Below are positions 9,662 to 18,352 of a stretch of 64,000 bases of DNA, one piece after another; position 1 is the stretch's first letter; each line of letters opens with the position of its first letter. A program made the position numbers and the translations under genes. Below the pieces are notes generated by a model. The model had not been told where the DNA came from and did no database searches. It was given only the letters and a program-made list of their open reading frames with translations. Source of the stretch: Pseudomonas schmalbachii (GTDB taxonomy: Bacteria; Pseudomonadota; Gammaproteobacteria; Pseudomonadales; Pseudomonadaceae); the NCBI RefSeq assembly GCF_017589465.1, contig NZ_JAELYA010000007.1, positions 273,431 to 337,430 on the forward strand, read 5' to 3'.

Positions 9662-11029
9662 CCCGCCCAGTTCGCCCTGTGCCAGCTCGATCCTGGCGCG
9701 GTGGGCACTGCAGATCTCGCCGACGATGGCCAGGCCCAGCCCGGTGCCTTCCTGGCGGCGGCGGTAGAAGCGCTCGAACACCTTCTCCCGCTCCTCTTCC
9801 GGAATCCCCGGGCCGTCGTCCTCGACCTCCAGCCGGGCCGGCTGCGCGACGCGGATGACCACGTTGCCCCGGGCGTGGGCCATGGCGTTGTCCACCAGGT
9901 TGTTCAGCAGTTCGTGGAGCAGCGTCGGGTCGCCGGTGATCCACACCTCCTGCTCCGCCTCCAGCGCCAACGCCACGCCCCGCGCATGGGCCAGCGGCGC
10001 GAGGGCCATGCCGTGCTCACGGGCCAGCCGAGTGAGGTCGAAGGACTCGCCGCCACCTTCGGCGATGGCATGGGCACCACTCTCGATGCGCGCCAGCGAA
10101 AGAAGACGATTGGCCAGGCCGGTCAGGCGGTCGACACTTTCCACCGCATCCGCCAGCGCCTCGCGCCAGGCCTGCGCTTCCTGCTGACGCAGGCCCAATT
10201 CCAGACGAGCCTTGAGCGCGGCCAGCGGGGTACGTAATTCGTGGGAGGCATCGGCGATGAACTGTGTCTGCCGCTCGAACAGCCCGCGCAGACGCACCGT
10301 GAAATGGTTGAGCGCACCGACCAGCGGCCGCAGTTCGCGCTGTACCGCCACCTGCGGCAGCGGCCGCAGGTCGTCCGGCTGGCGTTCCTCCACTGCTTCG
10401 CGCAGGCGCTCCAGCGGACGCAGCCCGGCGCTCACCGCGTACCAGACCATCAGCAGCGCAGCCAGTGCCGACAGACCGAGGTGCAGCAGGGTGTCGCCGA
10501 GCAGGTTGCGCGCCAGCCGTTCGCGCGCGCCGAGGGTCTCCGCCACGCGGATTTCCGCCATGCCGTTGAGCTCCGGCTGGGTGACCGGCTGCAGCAGGCT
10601 GACCACCCGTACCCCCTGCCCCTGGTATTCGGCCGTATAGAAGCGCGCCAGCGCCGGATAGTCCTCGGTACGCGGTGTACCTTGGGGCGCCGCCGGCAGG
10701 TTCTCATAGCCGGAGATCAACTGCCCTCTCGGGTCGATCACCTGGTAGAAGATGCGCCCCTCGCTGTCGAACGCGAAGCTGTCCAGGGCAATGTAAGGGA
10801 TATCCGCGCGCAAGCGCCCGTCGCGAGTGTGCAGGCCGTCGGCAATGTCCCGTGCCGAAGCCAGCAGGGTTCGGTCGTAGGCCACGTCGGCGGCATGCCG
10901 AGCGCTGCGATAAGTCGTCAGGCTGCCCAGCACAAGGAGAATCGCCAGCATCGCGGCGAGGCGACGAAGCAGGCGTCCGCGCAGGCTGCCGGCGCCAAGC
11001 AGCCCGAGACGCAGCCGCAACTCACCCAT
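9617..11029 (-). CDS. tctE: Sensor histidine kinase of the tricarboxylate system
   Basis: 470-aa inner-membrane kinase that senses tricarboxylates and phosphorylates TctD. One transmembrane helix lies near residues 20-40 (LAAMLAILLVLGSLTTY); a periplasmic sensor domain (about 45-160) and a second helix near 170-190 (GLSALAALLMVWYAV) follow. The H box is FIADASHELRTPLAALKARL, the N box LLHELLNNLVDNAMAHA, G1 DDGPGIPEEE and G2 GTGLGLAI. The start at 11029 overlaps the end of tctD by 8 bp, so translation is coupled. The C-terminus ends inside a repeat element (see findings). Orthologous by order to PAO1 PA0757. Confidence 0.92.
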   Translation of the reverse strand: MGELRLRLGLLGAGSLRGRLLRRLAAMLAILLVLGSLTTYRSARHAADVAYDRTLLASARDIADGLHTRDGRLRADIPYIALDSFAFDSEGRIFYQVIDPRGQLISGYENLPAAPQGTPRTEDYPALARFYTAEYQGQGVRVVSLLQPVTQPELNGMAEIRVAETLGARERLARNLLGDTLLHLGLSALAALLMVWYAVSAGLRPLERLREAVEERQPDDLRPLPQVAVQRELRPLVGALNHFTVRLRGLFERQTQFIADASHELRTPLAALKARLELGLRQQEAQAWREALADAVESVDRLTGLANRLLSLARIESGAHAIAEGGGESFDLTRLAREHGMALAPLAHARGVALALEAEQEVWITGDPTLLHELLNNLVDNAMAHARGNVVIRVAQPARLEVEDDGPGIPEEEREKVFERFYRRRQEGTGLGLAIVGEICSAHRARIELAQGELGGLRVRVSFPVDGDLP

Positions 11030-11693
11030 CGGTCGCCTCGAGCAGGTAGCCGAGGCCACGGAAAGTGACGATGCGCACCGCGCTGCCTTCGAGCTTCTTG
11101 CGCAGGCGGTGGACGTAGATCTCGATGGCGTCGGCGCTGGCTTCCTCGTCCAGGCCGAACACCTGGCCGGCCAGCTGCTCCTTGCTCATCACCCGGCCCG
11201 GCCGGGCGATCAACGCTTCCAGCACCGCCTGCTCGCGAGAGGTCAGGCTCAGCACCTGGCCGGCCAGGCTGAAGCGCCGCGCATCGAGGTCGTAGATCAG
11301 TTCACCGCAGCGCTGTTGCTGTTCGCCGCCGAGCACGCTACGCCGCAGCAGCGCCTTGACCCGCGCTTCCAGTTCGCTCAGTTCGAAGGGCTTGGCCAGG
11401 TAATCGTCTGCCCCCAGGTTGAGCCCGTGCACACGGTCCTTCACCTCGCCGCGCGCGGTGAGCATCAGCACCGGCACGGTCTTGCCACGTTCGCGCAGGC
11501 GCGCCAGCACCTGGAAACCATCCATGCGCGGCAAGCCGACGTCGAGGATCGCCAAGGCGTATTCCTCACTGGCCAGGGCGAGATCAGCGGACACGCCATC
11601 GCGCAGCAGGTCCACTGTCCAACCGGCGCCTTTCAACGCCTGAGCGACGCTGTCGCCTAGCTGGGGATGGTCTTCGACCAGAAGGATGCGCAC
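11022..11693 (-). CDS. tctD: OmpR-family response regulator of the tricarboxylate system
   Basis: 223 aa. The N-terminal receiver has phosphoacceptor Asp51 in AILDVGLPRMDG and the conserved Lys in DDYLAKPFELSEL. The C-terminal winged helix (about 125-220) carries LTSREQAVLEALIARPGRV and the recognition region DAIEIYVHRLRKKLEG. It activates the divergent opdH-tctCBA genes when citrate-like acids are present, by analogy with Salmonella and Pseudomonas TctD. The 215-bp divergent intergenic region contains four GAAAG boxes at exact 11-bp spacing, a pattern typical of OmpR/PhoB-type targets. Confidence 0.93.
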   Translation of the reverse strand: MRILLVEDHPQLGDSVAQALKGAGWTVDLLRDGVSADLALASEEYALAILDVGLPRMDGFQVLARLRERGKTVPVLMLTARGEVKDRVHGLNLGADDYLAKPFELSELEARVKALLRRSVLGGEQQQRCGELIYDLDARRFSLAGQVLSLTSREQAVLEALIARPGRVMSKEQLAGQVFGLDEEASADAIEIYVHRLRKKLEGSAVRIVTFRGLGYLLEATDG

Positions 11694-11769
11694 GCAGGAA
11701 CCTCCTCGACAGTGGGATCGGGCGCGCAGTTTACCCGCCTGTACGCCGCTGTGAATGAACGAAATACGG

Positions 11770-11809
11770 CGAAAGACATGCGAAAGCGTGTTGAAAGCCT
11801 GGCGAAAGC
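11770..11809. promoter_or_regulatory. Candidate TctD box: four GAAAG repeats at 11-bp period
   Basis: GAAAG occurs at 11771, 11782, 11793 and 11804, each preceded by C or T-G, with a period of exactly 11 bp (one helical turn). It lies in the tctD-opdH divergent region about 100 bp before the opdH start. OmpR-family regulators bind such helically phased direct repeats. Assignment to TctD rests on position and regulator class. Confidence 0.6.
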
Positions 11810-11882
11810 TTAGCCCGATAGCATCGCATCAAGGCGGCAAAGACCGACCCCAGAGCGGAAGGCAGCGTGGTGCGCTTTCGCG

Positions 11883-11896
11883 ACAACAACAAAAAT
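11883..11896 (+). promoter_or_regulatory. Candidate Hfq/Crc catabolite-repression motif at the opdH start
   Basis: ACAACAACAAAAAT lies directly before the GGAG ribosome binding site of opdH. A-R-N / AAnAAnAA runs near start codons are the known Hfq-Crc target in pseudomonads. Similar runs precede tctC (13202-13211), mmsA (20188-20200) and the acyl-CoA dehydrogenase (21777-21784). Confidence 0.5.
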
Positions 11897-11908
11897 GGAG
11901 ACCACACG

Positions 11909-13195
11909 ATGCTCACTGCCAAGACGGCTGTAGCGCTTCGCACCCCTGCCCGATTCACTCCCGCGGGCATCACCGCTGCCGTAACCTTCGCTGGCTTCGC
12001 CCCACTCGCCCATGCCGAAGGCTTCATCGAAGACAGCAGCCTATCCCTGCAGACCCAGAACATCTATTTCAACCGCGACTTCCGCGACGGCAATGGCCAG
12101 TCCAAGCGCGAGGAATGGGCGCAGGGCTTCATCCTCGATTTCCAGTCCGGCTACACCCCCGGCACCATCGGCGTCGGCCTCGACGCGCTGGGCATGCTCG
12201 GCCTCAAGCTCGACTCCAGCCCGGACCGCACCGGCAGCGGCCTGCTGCCGACCCACGACGACGGCCGCGCGGCGGACGAGTACAGCAAGCTCGGCCTGAC
12301 CGCCAAGTTCAAGGTCTCCGCAACGGAGTTGAAGCTCGGCACCCTGGTCCCCGACCTGCCGACCCTGCAGCCCAACGACAGCCGCCTGTTCCCGCAGACC
12401 TTCGAAGGCGGCCTGCTCAATTCCACCGACCTGCCGGGCCTGAACTTCACCGGCGGCCGCCTGGAAAAGTTCAAGGACCGCGACTCCACCGACGACCAGG
12501 ACCTGGCGCTGAACAACAAGAACCGCCGATTCCTCGGCAGCGTGGCCGGCGAGCACTACGACCTGGCCGGCGGCGACTACAAGTTCAATGACGTCTTCAC
12601 CGGGCGCTACCACTTCGCCCAGCTCGACGAGGTCTACCGCCAGCACTTCGTCGGCCTGCTCGCCAGCCACAAGCTCGGCGCCGGCAAATTCAGCGCCGAC
12701 CTGCGCCTGGCGATCAGCGACGACCAGGGCGAGGCGCGTGGCGGCAAGATCGACAACCGCGCCCTCAACGGCATGCTCGGCTACGCCATCGGCGCGCACA
12801 AGTTCAGCCTCGGCCTGCAGAAGATGAGCGGCGACACCGGCTTCCCCTACATCGATGGCAGCAACCCGTACCTGGTCAACTTCGTCCAGGTCGGCGACTT
12901 CGCCGATGCCGACGAGCGCTCATGGCAGCTACGCCACGACTTCGACTTCGCCGGCCTGGGCATTCCCGGGCTGACCCTGATGAACCGCTACGTCAAGGGC
13001 GACAACGCCGAAATCGCCGGGCTGGCCGACGACGGCAAGGAATGGGAGCGCAACACCGACCTGAAATACGTGTTCCAGGGCGGCCCGCTGAAGAACCTGG
13101 CCCTGCGCCTGCGCAACGCCACCTATCGGTCCAACTTTGCCCGCGACGTCGACGAAACCCGCTTCTATATCAGCTATTCCCTGCCGATCTGGTAA
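11909..13195 (+). CDS. opdH: OprD-family tricarboxylate porin OpdH
   Basis: 428-aa outer-membrane porin; in P. aeruginosa OpdH is the cis-aconitate/tricarboxylate channel. It has a signal peptide up to about residue 36 (AHA-EGFIEDSSL), OprD-family landmarks QNIYFNRDFRD, GVGLDALGMLGLKLD and DSRLFPQTFEG, and a C-terminal strand RFYISYSLPIW. The start at 11909 follows GGAG; an upstream in-frame codon lacks a binding site. It sits between its two-component regulator and the TctCBA transporter, which supports a shared inducer. Confidence 0.9.
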   Translation: MLTAKTAVALRTPARFTPAGITAAVTFAGFAPLAHAEGFIEDSSLSLQTQNIYFNRDFRDGNGQSKREEWAQGFILDFQSGYTPGTIGVGLDALGMLGLKLDSSPDRTGSGLLPTHDDGRAADEYSKLGLTAKFKVSATELKLGTLVPDLPTLQPNDSRLFPQTFEGGLLNSTDLPGLNFTGGRLEKFKDRDSTDDQDLALNNKNRRFLGSVAGEHYDLAGGDYKFNDVFTGRYHFAQLDEVYRQHFVGLLASHKLGAGKFSADLRLAISDDQGEARGGKIDNRALNGMLGYAIGAHKFSLGLQKMSGDTGFPYIDGSNPYLVNFVQVGDFADADERSWQLRHDFDFAGLGIPGLTLMNRYVKGDNAEIAGLADDGKEWERNTDLKYVFQGGPLKNLALRLRNATYRSNFARDVDETRFYISYSLPIW

Positions 13196-13221
13196 GCCGA
13201 TAACAACAAGAGGAAATCCAC

Positions 13222-14199
13222 ATGTCTCGCAAGCTGCTTTCTCTCACCCTCGCCGGGGCCGCCTTGCTGTTCGCCGGCAGCCTGGCCGCCGAACCCAAGC
13301 GCCCCGAATGCATCGCCCCGGCGTCCCCCGGCGGCGGTTTCGATCTGACCTGCAAGCTGGCGCAGAGCGCCCTGCTCGATGCCAAGCTGCTGGCCAAACC
13401 GATGCGCGTCACCTACATGCCCGGCGGCGTCGGTGCGGTGGCCTATAACGCGGTGGTCGCCCAGCGCCCGGCCGACGGCAACAGCATCACCGCCTTTTCC
13501 AGCGGCTCGCTGCTGAACCTGGCGCAAGGCAAGTTCGGCCGCTTCGACGAAAGCGCGGTGAAATGGCTGGCGGCGGTCGGCACCAGCTACGGCGCCATCG
13601 CCGTACGCGCCGACTCGCCGTACAAGAACCTTGGCGACCTGGTGGCCGCGCTGAAGGCCGACCCGGGCAAGGTAGTGATCGGCTCCGGCGGCACCATTGG
13701 CAGCCAGGACTGGATGCAGACCGCGCTGATCGCCAAGGCGGCGGGCATCGATCCGAAAAAACTGCGCTACGTCGCCCTGGAAGGCGGCGGCGAGATCGCC
13801 ACGGCGCTGCTCGGCGGGCACATCCAGGTCGGCAGCACCGACATCTCCGACTCCATGCCGCACATCCGCGCCGGCAAGATGCGCCTGCTCGCGGTGTTCG
13901 CCGAGGAGCGCCTGCAGGACGAAGGCATGGCCGACATCCCCACCGCCAGAGAGCAGGGCTTCGACATCGTCTGGCCGGTGGTGCGCGGCTTCTACGTCGG
14001 GCCGAAGGTCAGCGACGAGGACTATGCGTTCTGGAAGAACTCCTTCGACAAGCTGCTGGCCTCCGAGGACTTCGCCAAGCTGCGTGACCAGCGCGAGCTG
14101 TTCCCCTTCGCCATGACCGGTCCCGAGCTGGACGCCTACGTGAAGCAGCAGGTCGCCCAGTACAAGCAACTGGCCCGCGAGTTCGGCCTGATCCAGTAA
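13222..14199 (+). CDS. tctC: Tripartite tricarboxylate transporter binding protein TctC
   Basis: 325-aa periplasmic receptor of the tripartite tricarboxylate transporter. The signal peptide is residues 1-23 (ending SLAAEP). Bug/TctC-family features are ECIAPASPGGGFDLTCK (ligand loop), GSGGTIGSQDWM and ALLGGHIQVGSTDISD. It captures citrate-type acids that enter through OpdH and delivers them to TctAB. It begins 26 bp after opdH behind GAGGAAA. An AACAACAAGA run, a possible Hfq/Crc site, overlaps the binding-site region. Confidence 0.92.
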   Translation: MSRKLLSLTLAGAALLFAGSLAAEPKRPECIAPASPGGGFDLTCKLAQSALLDAKLLAKPMRVTYMPGGVGAVAYNAVVAQRPADGNSITAFSSGSLLNLAQGKFGRFDESAVKWLAAVGTSYGAIAVRADSPYKNLGDLVAALKADPGKVVIGSGGTIGSQDWMQTALIAKAAGIDPKKLRYVALEGGGEIATALLGGHIQVGSTDISDSMPHIRAGKMRLLAVFAEERLQDEGMADIPTAREQGFDIVWPVVRGFYVGPKVSDEDYAFWKNSFDKLLASEDFAKLRDQRELFPFAMTGPELDAYVKQQVAQYKQLAREFGLIQ

Positions 14200-14246
14200 T
14201 GCCCCTACGGCGGCGCCGCCACTCCGGTGCCGCCAGGAGAATTCCC

Positions 14247-14717
14247 ATGTCCCAGACCAGCCTCTACCAACGGCTGTTCGCTAGCGCCTGGCTGTTCGCC
14301 TGCGTCGCCTTCGCCCTGATCGCCTGGAACTACCAGGCGCCGTTCTCCTACGAGCCGGTCGGCCCGCGCGCCTATCCGCTGCTCTGCCTCGGCCTGATGG
14401 CCGCCGGCCTCGCCTGGCTGATCGTGCGGCCGACGCCGATCCACCGCGACGAGGACGAACCGCCGCTGCAAGGCGCGCTGCTGCGCAAGGTGATCGCCTG
14501 CGTCGCCCTGCTGCTGGTGTATGCCGGGCTGTTCGAGCCGCTCGGCTTCATCCTCTCCAGCGCCCTGGTCGGCAGCTTCATCGCGCTGATCTACGGCGGC
14601 CGGCCGCTGCACAGCGTGGTCACCACCTCGCTGCTGAGCGTCGGCCTGTACCTGCTGTTCGACCGCACCCTGGACGTCCCGCTGCCGCTGGGCGTCCTCG
14701 ACTTCCTCCCGTTCTGA
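14247..14717 (+). CDS. tctB: Tripartite tricarboxylate transporter small membrane subunit TctB
   Basis: 156 aa with four predicted helices (near 12-30, 43-60, 80-100, 105-150). The family pattern YEPVGPRAYPLLCLGLMA is visible. It assembles with TctA in the inner membrane. The start at 14247 is chosen because AGGAG precedes it by 8 nt; upstream in-frame codons overlap the tctC stop and lack a site. Confidence 0.9.
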   Translation: MSQTSLYQRLFASAWLFACVAFALIAWNYQAPFSYEPVGPRAYPLLCLGLMAAGLAWLIVRPTPIHRDEDEPPLQGALLRKVIACVALLLVYAGLFEPLGFILSSALVGSFIALIYGGRPLHSVVTTSLLSVGLYLLFDRTLDVPLPLGVLDFLPF

Positions 14718-14733
14718 TGCAGAGGTCTGCCTG

Positions 14734-16251
14734 ATGGATACCTTGAGCTATCTCGGCCAGGGCTTCGGCGTCGCCCTGAGCCCGTACAACCTGATCACTG
14801 CGCTGATCGGCACCCTGATCGGCACCGTCGTCGGCCTGCTGCCCGGCCTCGGCCCGATCAACGGCGTCGCCCTGCTGATCCCGGTGGCCTTCGCCCTCGG
14901 CCTGCCGCCGGAATCGGCGCTGATCCTGCTCGCCGCCGTCTACCTCGGCTGCGAATACGGCGGGCGGATTTCCTCGATCCTGCTGAACATTCCCGGCGAA
15001 GCTTCCACCGTGATGACCACCCTCGACGGCTACCCCATGGCGCGCCAGGGGATGGCCGGCGTGGCACTGTCGCTGTCGGCGTGGAGTTCGTTCATCGGCG
15101 CCTTCATCGCCACCTGCGGCATGGTGCTGTTCGCCCCGCTGCTGGCGAAATGGGCGATCGCCTTCGGCCCGGCGGAATACTTCGTGCTGATGGTGTTCGC
15201 CATCGTCGCCCTCGGCGGCCTGGCCGGGAACAAGCCGCTGAAGACGCTGCTCGCCGCCCTGCTCGGGCTGTTCCTCTCCAGCGTCGGGATCGACGCCAAC
15301 AGCGGCGTGTACCGCTTCACCTTCGACAACATCCATGTTTCCGACGGCATCCAGTTCGTCGTGCTGGTGCTCGGCCTGTTCTCAGTCAGCGAAATCCTCC
15401 TGCTGCTGGAGAAGACCCACCACGGCCACAAGGCGGTGGAAGCCAGCGGGCGCATGCTGTTCAACCTCAAGGAAGCGGCCTCGGTGGCGGTGGTCAACCT
15501 GCGCTGCGGCCTGCTCGGCTTCGTCATGGGCGTGCTGCCCGGCGCCGGCGCGACGCTGGCCAGCGCGGTGGCCTACATGACCGAGAAGAAGTACGCCGGC
15601 GAGACGGGCAAGTTCGGCCAGGGCGACATGCGCGGCCTGGCGGCCCCGGAAACGGCCATCGGCGCTTCCGCCTGCGGCGCGCTGGTGCCGATGCTGACCC
15701 TCGGCGTGCCCGGCTCCGGCACCACGGCGGTGATGATCGGCGCGCTGTCGCTGTACAACATCACCCCCGGTCCGCTGCTGTTCCAGGAGCAGCCGCAGAT
15801 CGTCTGGGGCCTGATCGCCTCGCTGTTCATCGCCAACATCATGCTGATCGTCCTCAACGTGCCGATGGTCCGGGTGTTCACCCGCATCCTCTCGGTGCCG
15901 AACTGGGCGCTGGTGCCGGCCATCGCGATCATCACCGCCATCGGGGTGTTCGCCGTGCACGCCACTACCTTCGACCTGTTCCTGATGGTCGCCATCGGCA
16001 TCCTCGGCTACATCCTGCGCAAGCTGGACTTCCCGCTGTCGCCTCTGCTGCTCGGCTTCATCCTCGGCGGTCTGATGGAGCAGAACCTGCGCCGCGCGCT
16101 GTCGATCTCCAGCGGCGAGCTGTCGATCCTCTGGTCCAGCCCGATCACCCTGGTGACCTGGGCGCTGGTGGCGCTGATGCTCGGCCTGCCGCTGTACCGC
16201 GCCTGGCGCAAGCGCGCCCGCCGCAACATGGGCAATCTGGCCGATGCGTAA
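14734..16251 (+). CDS. tctA: Tripartite tricarboxylate transporter large membrane subunit TctA
   Basis: 505-aa permease with about twelve helices; the sodium- or proton-coupled translocation subunit for tricarboxylates. It has the two family signatures: GTVVGLLPGLGPINGVALL near the N-terminus and the repeated GAGATLASAVAYMTEKK / GVPGSGTTAVMIGAL region in the second half. EYGGRISSILLNIPGEAS is also typical. It follows tctB by 16 bp, and the last 8 bp overlap the next gene. Confidence 0.94.
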   Translation: MDTLSYLGQGFGVALSPYNLITALIGTLIGTVVGLLPGLGPINGVALLIPVAFALGLPPESALILLAAVYLGCEYGGRISSILLNIPGEASTVMTTLDGYPMARQGMAGVALSLSAWSSFIGAFIATCGMVLFAPLLAKWAIAFGPAEYFVLMVFAIVALGGLAGNKPLKTLLAALLGLFLSSVGIDANSGVYRFTFDNIHVSDGIQFVVLVLGLFSVSEILLLLEKTHHGHKAVEASGRMLFNLKEAASVAVVNLRCGLLGFVMGVLPGAGATLASAVAYMTEKKYAGETGKFGQGDMRGLAAPETAIGASACGALVPMLTLGVPGSGTTAVMIGALSLYNITPGPLLFQEQPQIVWGLIASLFIANIMLIVLNVPMVRVFTRILSVPNWALVPAIAIITAIGVFAVHATTFDLFLMVAIGILGYILRKLDFPLSPLLLGFILGGLMEQNLRRALSISSGELSILWSSPITLVTWALVALMLGLPLYRAWRKRARRNMGNLADA

Positions 16252-17284
16252 GGCCGATTGGCGCCTGTTCTGGGCTACGCCCCTGATCGGCGCCCTCGGC
16301 GGCTGGCTGGCCAGTCTGGTCGGCTGGCCGCTGCCATGGATGATCGGCTCGCTGCTGGCGGTCATGCTCGCCCGCTGCCTGTTCGACTGGCGCCTGGGAG
16401 AAGTCCCGGGCGCGCGTAAATGCGGGCAATGGCTGGTGGGCACCGGCATCGGCCTGCACTTCACCCCCGCCGTGGTCGAGCAGGTGCTCGCCCACGGTGG
16501 CATCGTCCTCGTCGGCGCCCTCGCCACCACGGTTTCCAGCGTGCTGGCGATCATCGTCATGCGCCGCAGCGGCGAGGACCGCGCCACGGCGTTCTTCGCC
16601 AGCATGCCGGGCGGCGCCAGCGAGATGGTCAATATCGGCCAGCGCCACGGCGCCGTGCTCAGCCGGGTCGCCGCGGCGCAGAGCCTGCGCCTGCTGCTGG
16701 TGGTCCTGCTGATTCCGGCGGCCTTCAAGTTCCTCCTCGATACGCCTCCACCGCAAGCGCACACGGCGCATGTCGACTGGCACTGGCTGGCCCTGCTGCT
16801 GCCGGCCGGCGCCCTGCTCGCGCTGGTCTGGCAGAAGCTGCGCCAACCCAATCCCTGGCTGCTCGGCCCGCTGCTGGTGAGCGCCATCGCCGCCATCGGC
16901 TGGGACCTGCAGATCGGCCTGCCGCAGGGTTCCAGTGCGGTCGGCCAGTGGCTGATTGGTAGTGCGCTGGGCTGTCATTTCAATCGCGCGTTCTTCCGCA
17001 ACGCGCCGGCCTTCGTCGGCCGCAGCCTGGTCTGCACCCTGTGGATGATGCTGGCGGCGGCGCTGGTCGCCGAACTGCTCGGCTGGCTCGGCACGCTGGA
17101 TCACCAGTCGCTGCTGCTGGGGATGATGCCGGGCGGTATTGCCGAGCTGAGTCTTACCGCCGAGGCATTGCAGCTTTCGGTGCCGCTGGTGACGGCGTTG
17201 CAGGTGTTGCGGCTGCTGCTGGTGCTGTTTCTGGCCGAGCCGTGCTTCCGGCTCTGGCAGCGGCGGGCGGAAGCGCTCGATTGA
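16244..17284 (+). CDS. AbrB-family membrane protein
   Basis: 346 aa, ten or so hydrophobic segments in two repeats. Each repeat carries a duplicated GxxxPWMIGSLL / NPWLLGPLLVSA and FFASMPGGASEMV / MMPGGIAELSLTAEAL pattern, characteristic of the AbrB (ammonia monooxygenase-like, PF05145) family. It starts within the tctA coding end (8-bp overlap), so it is translated with the transporter. Its role with tricarboxylate uptake is unknown; PAO1 PA0751 is in the same place. Confidence 0.85.
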   Translation: MRKADWRLFWATPLIGALGGWLASLVGWPLPWMIGSLLAVMLARCLFDWRLGEVPGARKCGQWLVGTGIGLHFTPAVVEQVLAHGGIVLVGALATTVSSVLAIIVMRRSGEDRATAFFASMPGGASEMVNIGQRHGAVLSRVAAAQSLRLLLVVLLIPAAFKFLLDTPPPQAHTAHVDWHWLALLLPAGALLALVWQKLRQPNPWLLGPLLVSAIAAIGWDLQIGLPQGSSAVGQWLIGSALGCHFNRAFFRNAPAFVGRSLVCTLWMMLAAALVAELLGWLGTLDHQSLLLGMMPGGIAELSLTAEALQLSVPLVTALQVLRLLLVLFLAEPCFRLWQRRAEALD

Positions 17285-17294
17285 TCAACCACGC

Positions 17295-17348
17295 TCGCCA
17301 GGAGATTGCCTGGCGATTTCAGACCCGCCTTGTGCGGGTCTTTTTTTG
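17295..17348 (+). terminator. Double-hairpin terminator after the tct operon
   Basis: First hairpin TCGCCAGG/CCTGGCGA (17295-17316), then AGACCCGC-cttg-GCGGGTCT followed by a T7 tract (17321-17347). The second is a classical rho-independent terminator. Confidence 0.92.
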
Positions 17349-17424
17349 AGCGATGGGTATCGCTTCGCTCAACGCCATCCTACGGGTGCAGTGCGCTTCC
17401 ATGGAAAGCCCGGAGTTGCCAAGT

Positions 17425-17543
17425 CCCTCACCCCCGCCCTCTCCCGGAGGGAGAGGGGGCACATCGGCGTCGGAATGGACACCGTGCAAACCGGCAATGC
17501 CGAACGGTTCCCTCGCCCTCCGGGAGAGGGTTAGGGTGAGGGG
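17425..17543. repeat. Dispersed CCCTCACC...GGGTGAGGG element
   Basis: 119-bp element with inverted arms CCCTCACCCCCGCCCTCTCCC and its near-complement at the other end. It is related to copies at 33924-34042 and 63698-63815. Here it lies between the tct terminator and the ung stop codon. A half GTAGGATGGGTTGAG-type element (about 17352-17384) lies just before it. Confidence 0.9.
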
Positions 17544-17576
17544 AAGCACCACGCCGACGCCAAGACAGGCATCCGA

Positions 17577-18272
17577 TCAAACCGGCGGCAAGGACCAATC
17601 GATCGGCTGCTCGCCGTGCTGTTCGAGGAATTTGTTGGTCCGGCTGAAATGCCCGTTGCCGAGGAAGCCGCGATAAGCCGACAGCGGCGACGGATGCGCC
17701 GACTTGAGGATCAGGTGCTTTTGCGGGTCGATCAGCTTCTGCTTGCTCTGCGCGTGGGAGCCCCAGAGCAGGAACACCAAGCCGTCGCGGCGCTGGCTGA
17801 CCACTTCGATCACCTTGTCGGTGAACTGCTGCCAGCCGGCGTTGGCATGGGAACCTGCCCGCGAGTGCTCCACGGTCAGCGAGGTGTTGAGCAGCAGCAC
17901 GCCCTGGTCGGCCCAGTGCTGCAGATAGCCGTGGGAGGGAATGTCGATGTTCAGGTCGCGCTGCAGCTCTTTATAGATATTCTGCAGCGACGGCGGCACC
18001 GGCACGCCCGGTTGCACCGAGAAGCACAGGCCGTGGGCCTGGCCCGGGCCGTGGTAGGGGTCCTGGCCGATGATGACGACCTTGACCTTGTCCAGCGGCG
18101 TGGAATTGAGCGCGTTGAAGATCAGCGGTCCGGGCGGGTAAATCACCTTGCCGGAAGCCTTCTCCGTGCGGAGGAATTCGCCAAGTTCCTTCATGTAGGA
18201 CTTGTCAAACTCGTCGCGCAGTGCTTCCTTCCAACTCGGTTCCAGTTTGATACGATCGTCGCTCGGGTTCAT
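17577..18272 (-). CDS. ung: Uracil-DNA glycosylase
   Basis: 231-aa base-excision repair enzyme removing uracil from DNA. The water-activating loop [18 protein letters not shown] (catalytic Asp and His nearby), the uracil-binding region [11 protein letters not shown] and the minor-groove loop [13 protein letters not shown] are all present. The start at 18272 ([14 protein letters not shown]) follows AAGG; a longer in-frame extension overlaps the divergent gene. Same location as PAO1 PA0750. Confidence 0.97.
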   Translation of the reverse strand: MNPSDDRIKLEPSWKEALRDEFDKSYMKELGEFLRTEKASGKVIYPPGPLIFNALNSTPLDKVKVVIIGQDPYHGPGQAHGLCFSVQPGVPVPPSLQNIYKELQRDLNIDIPSHGYLQHWADQGVLLLNTSLTVEHSRAGSHANAGWQQFTDKVIEVVSQRRDGLVFLLWGSHAQSKQKLIDPQKHLILKSAHPSPLSAYRGFLGNGHFSRTNKFLEQHGEQPIDWSLPPV

Positions 18273-18352
18273 GGCGCACCTTACGGAATATGGCCGCCGC
18301 ACCCTAAGAAAGCCCGCCCCCCTTGTCAATCCAGCGTACCGTGAAGAGCCGA

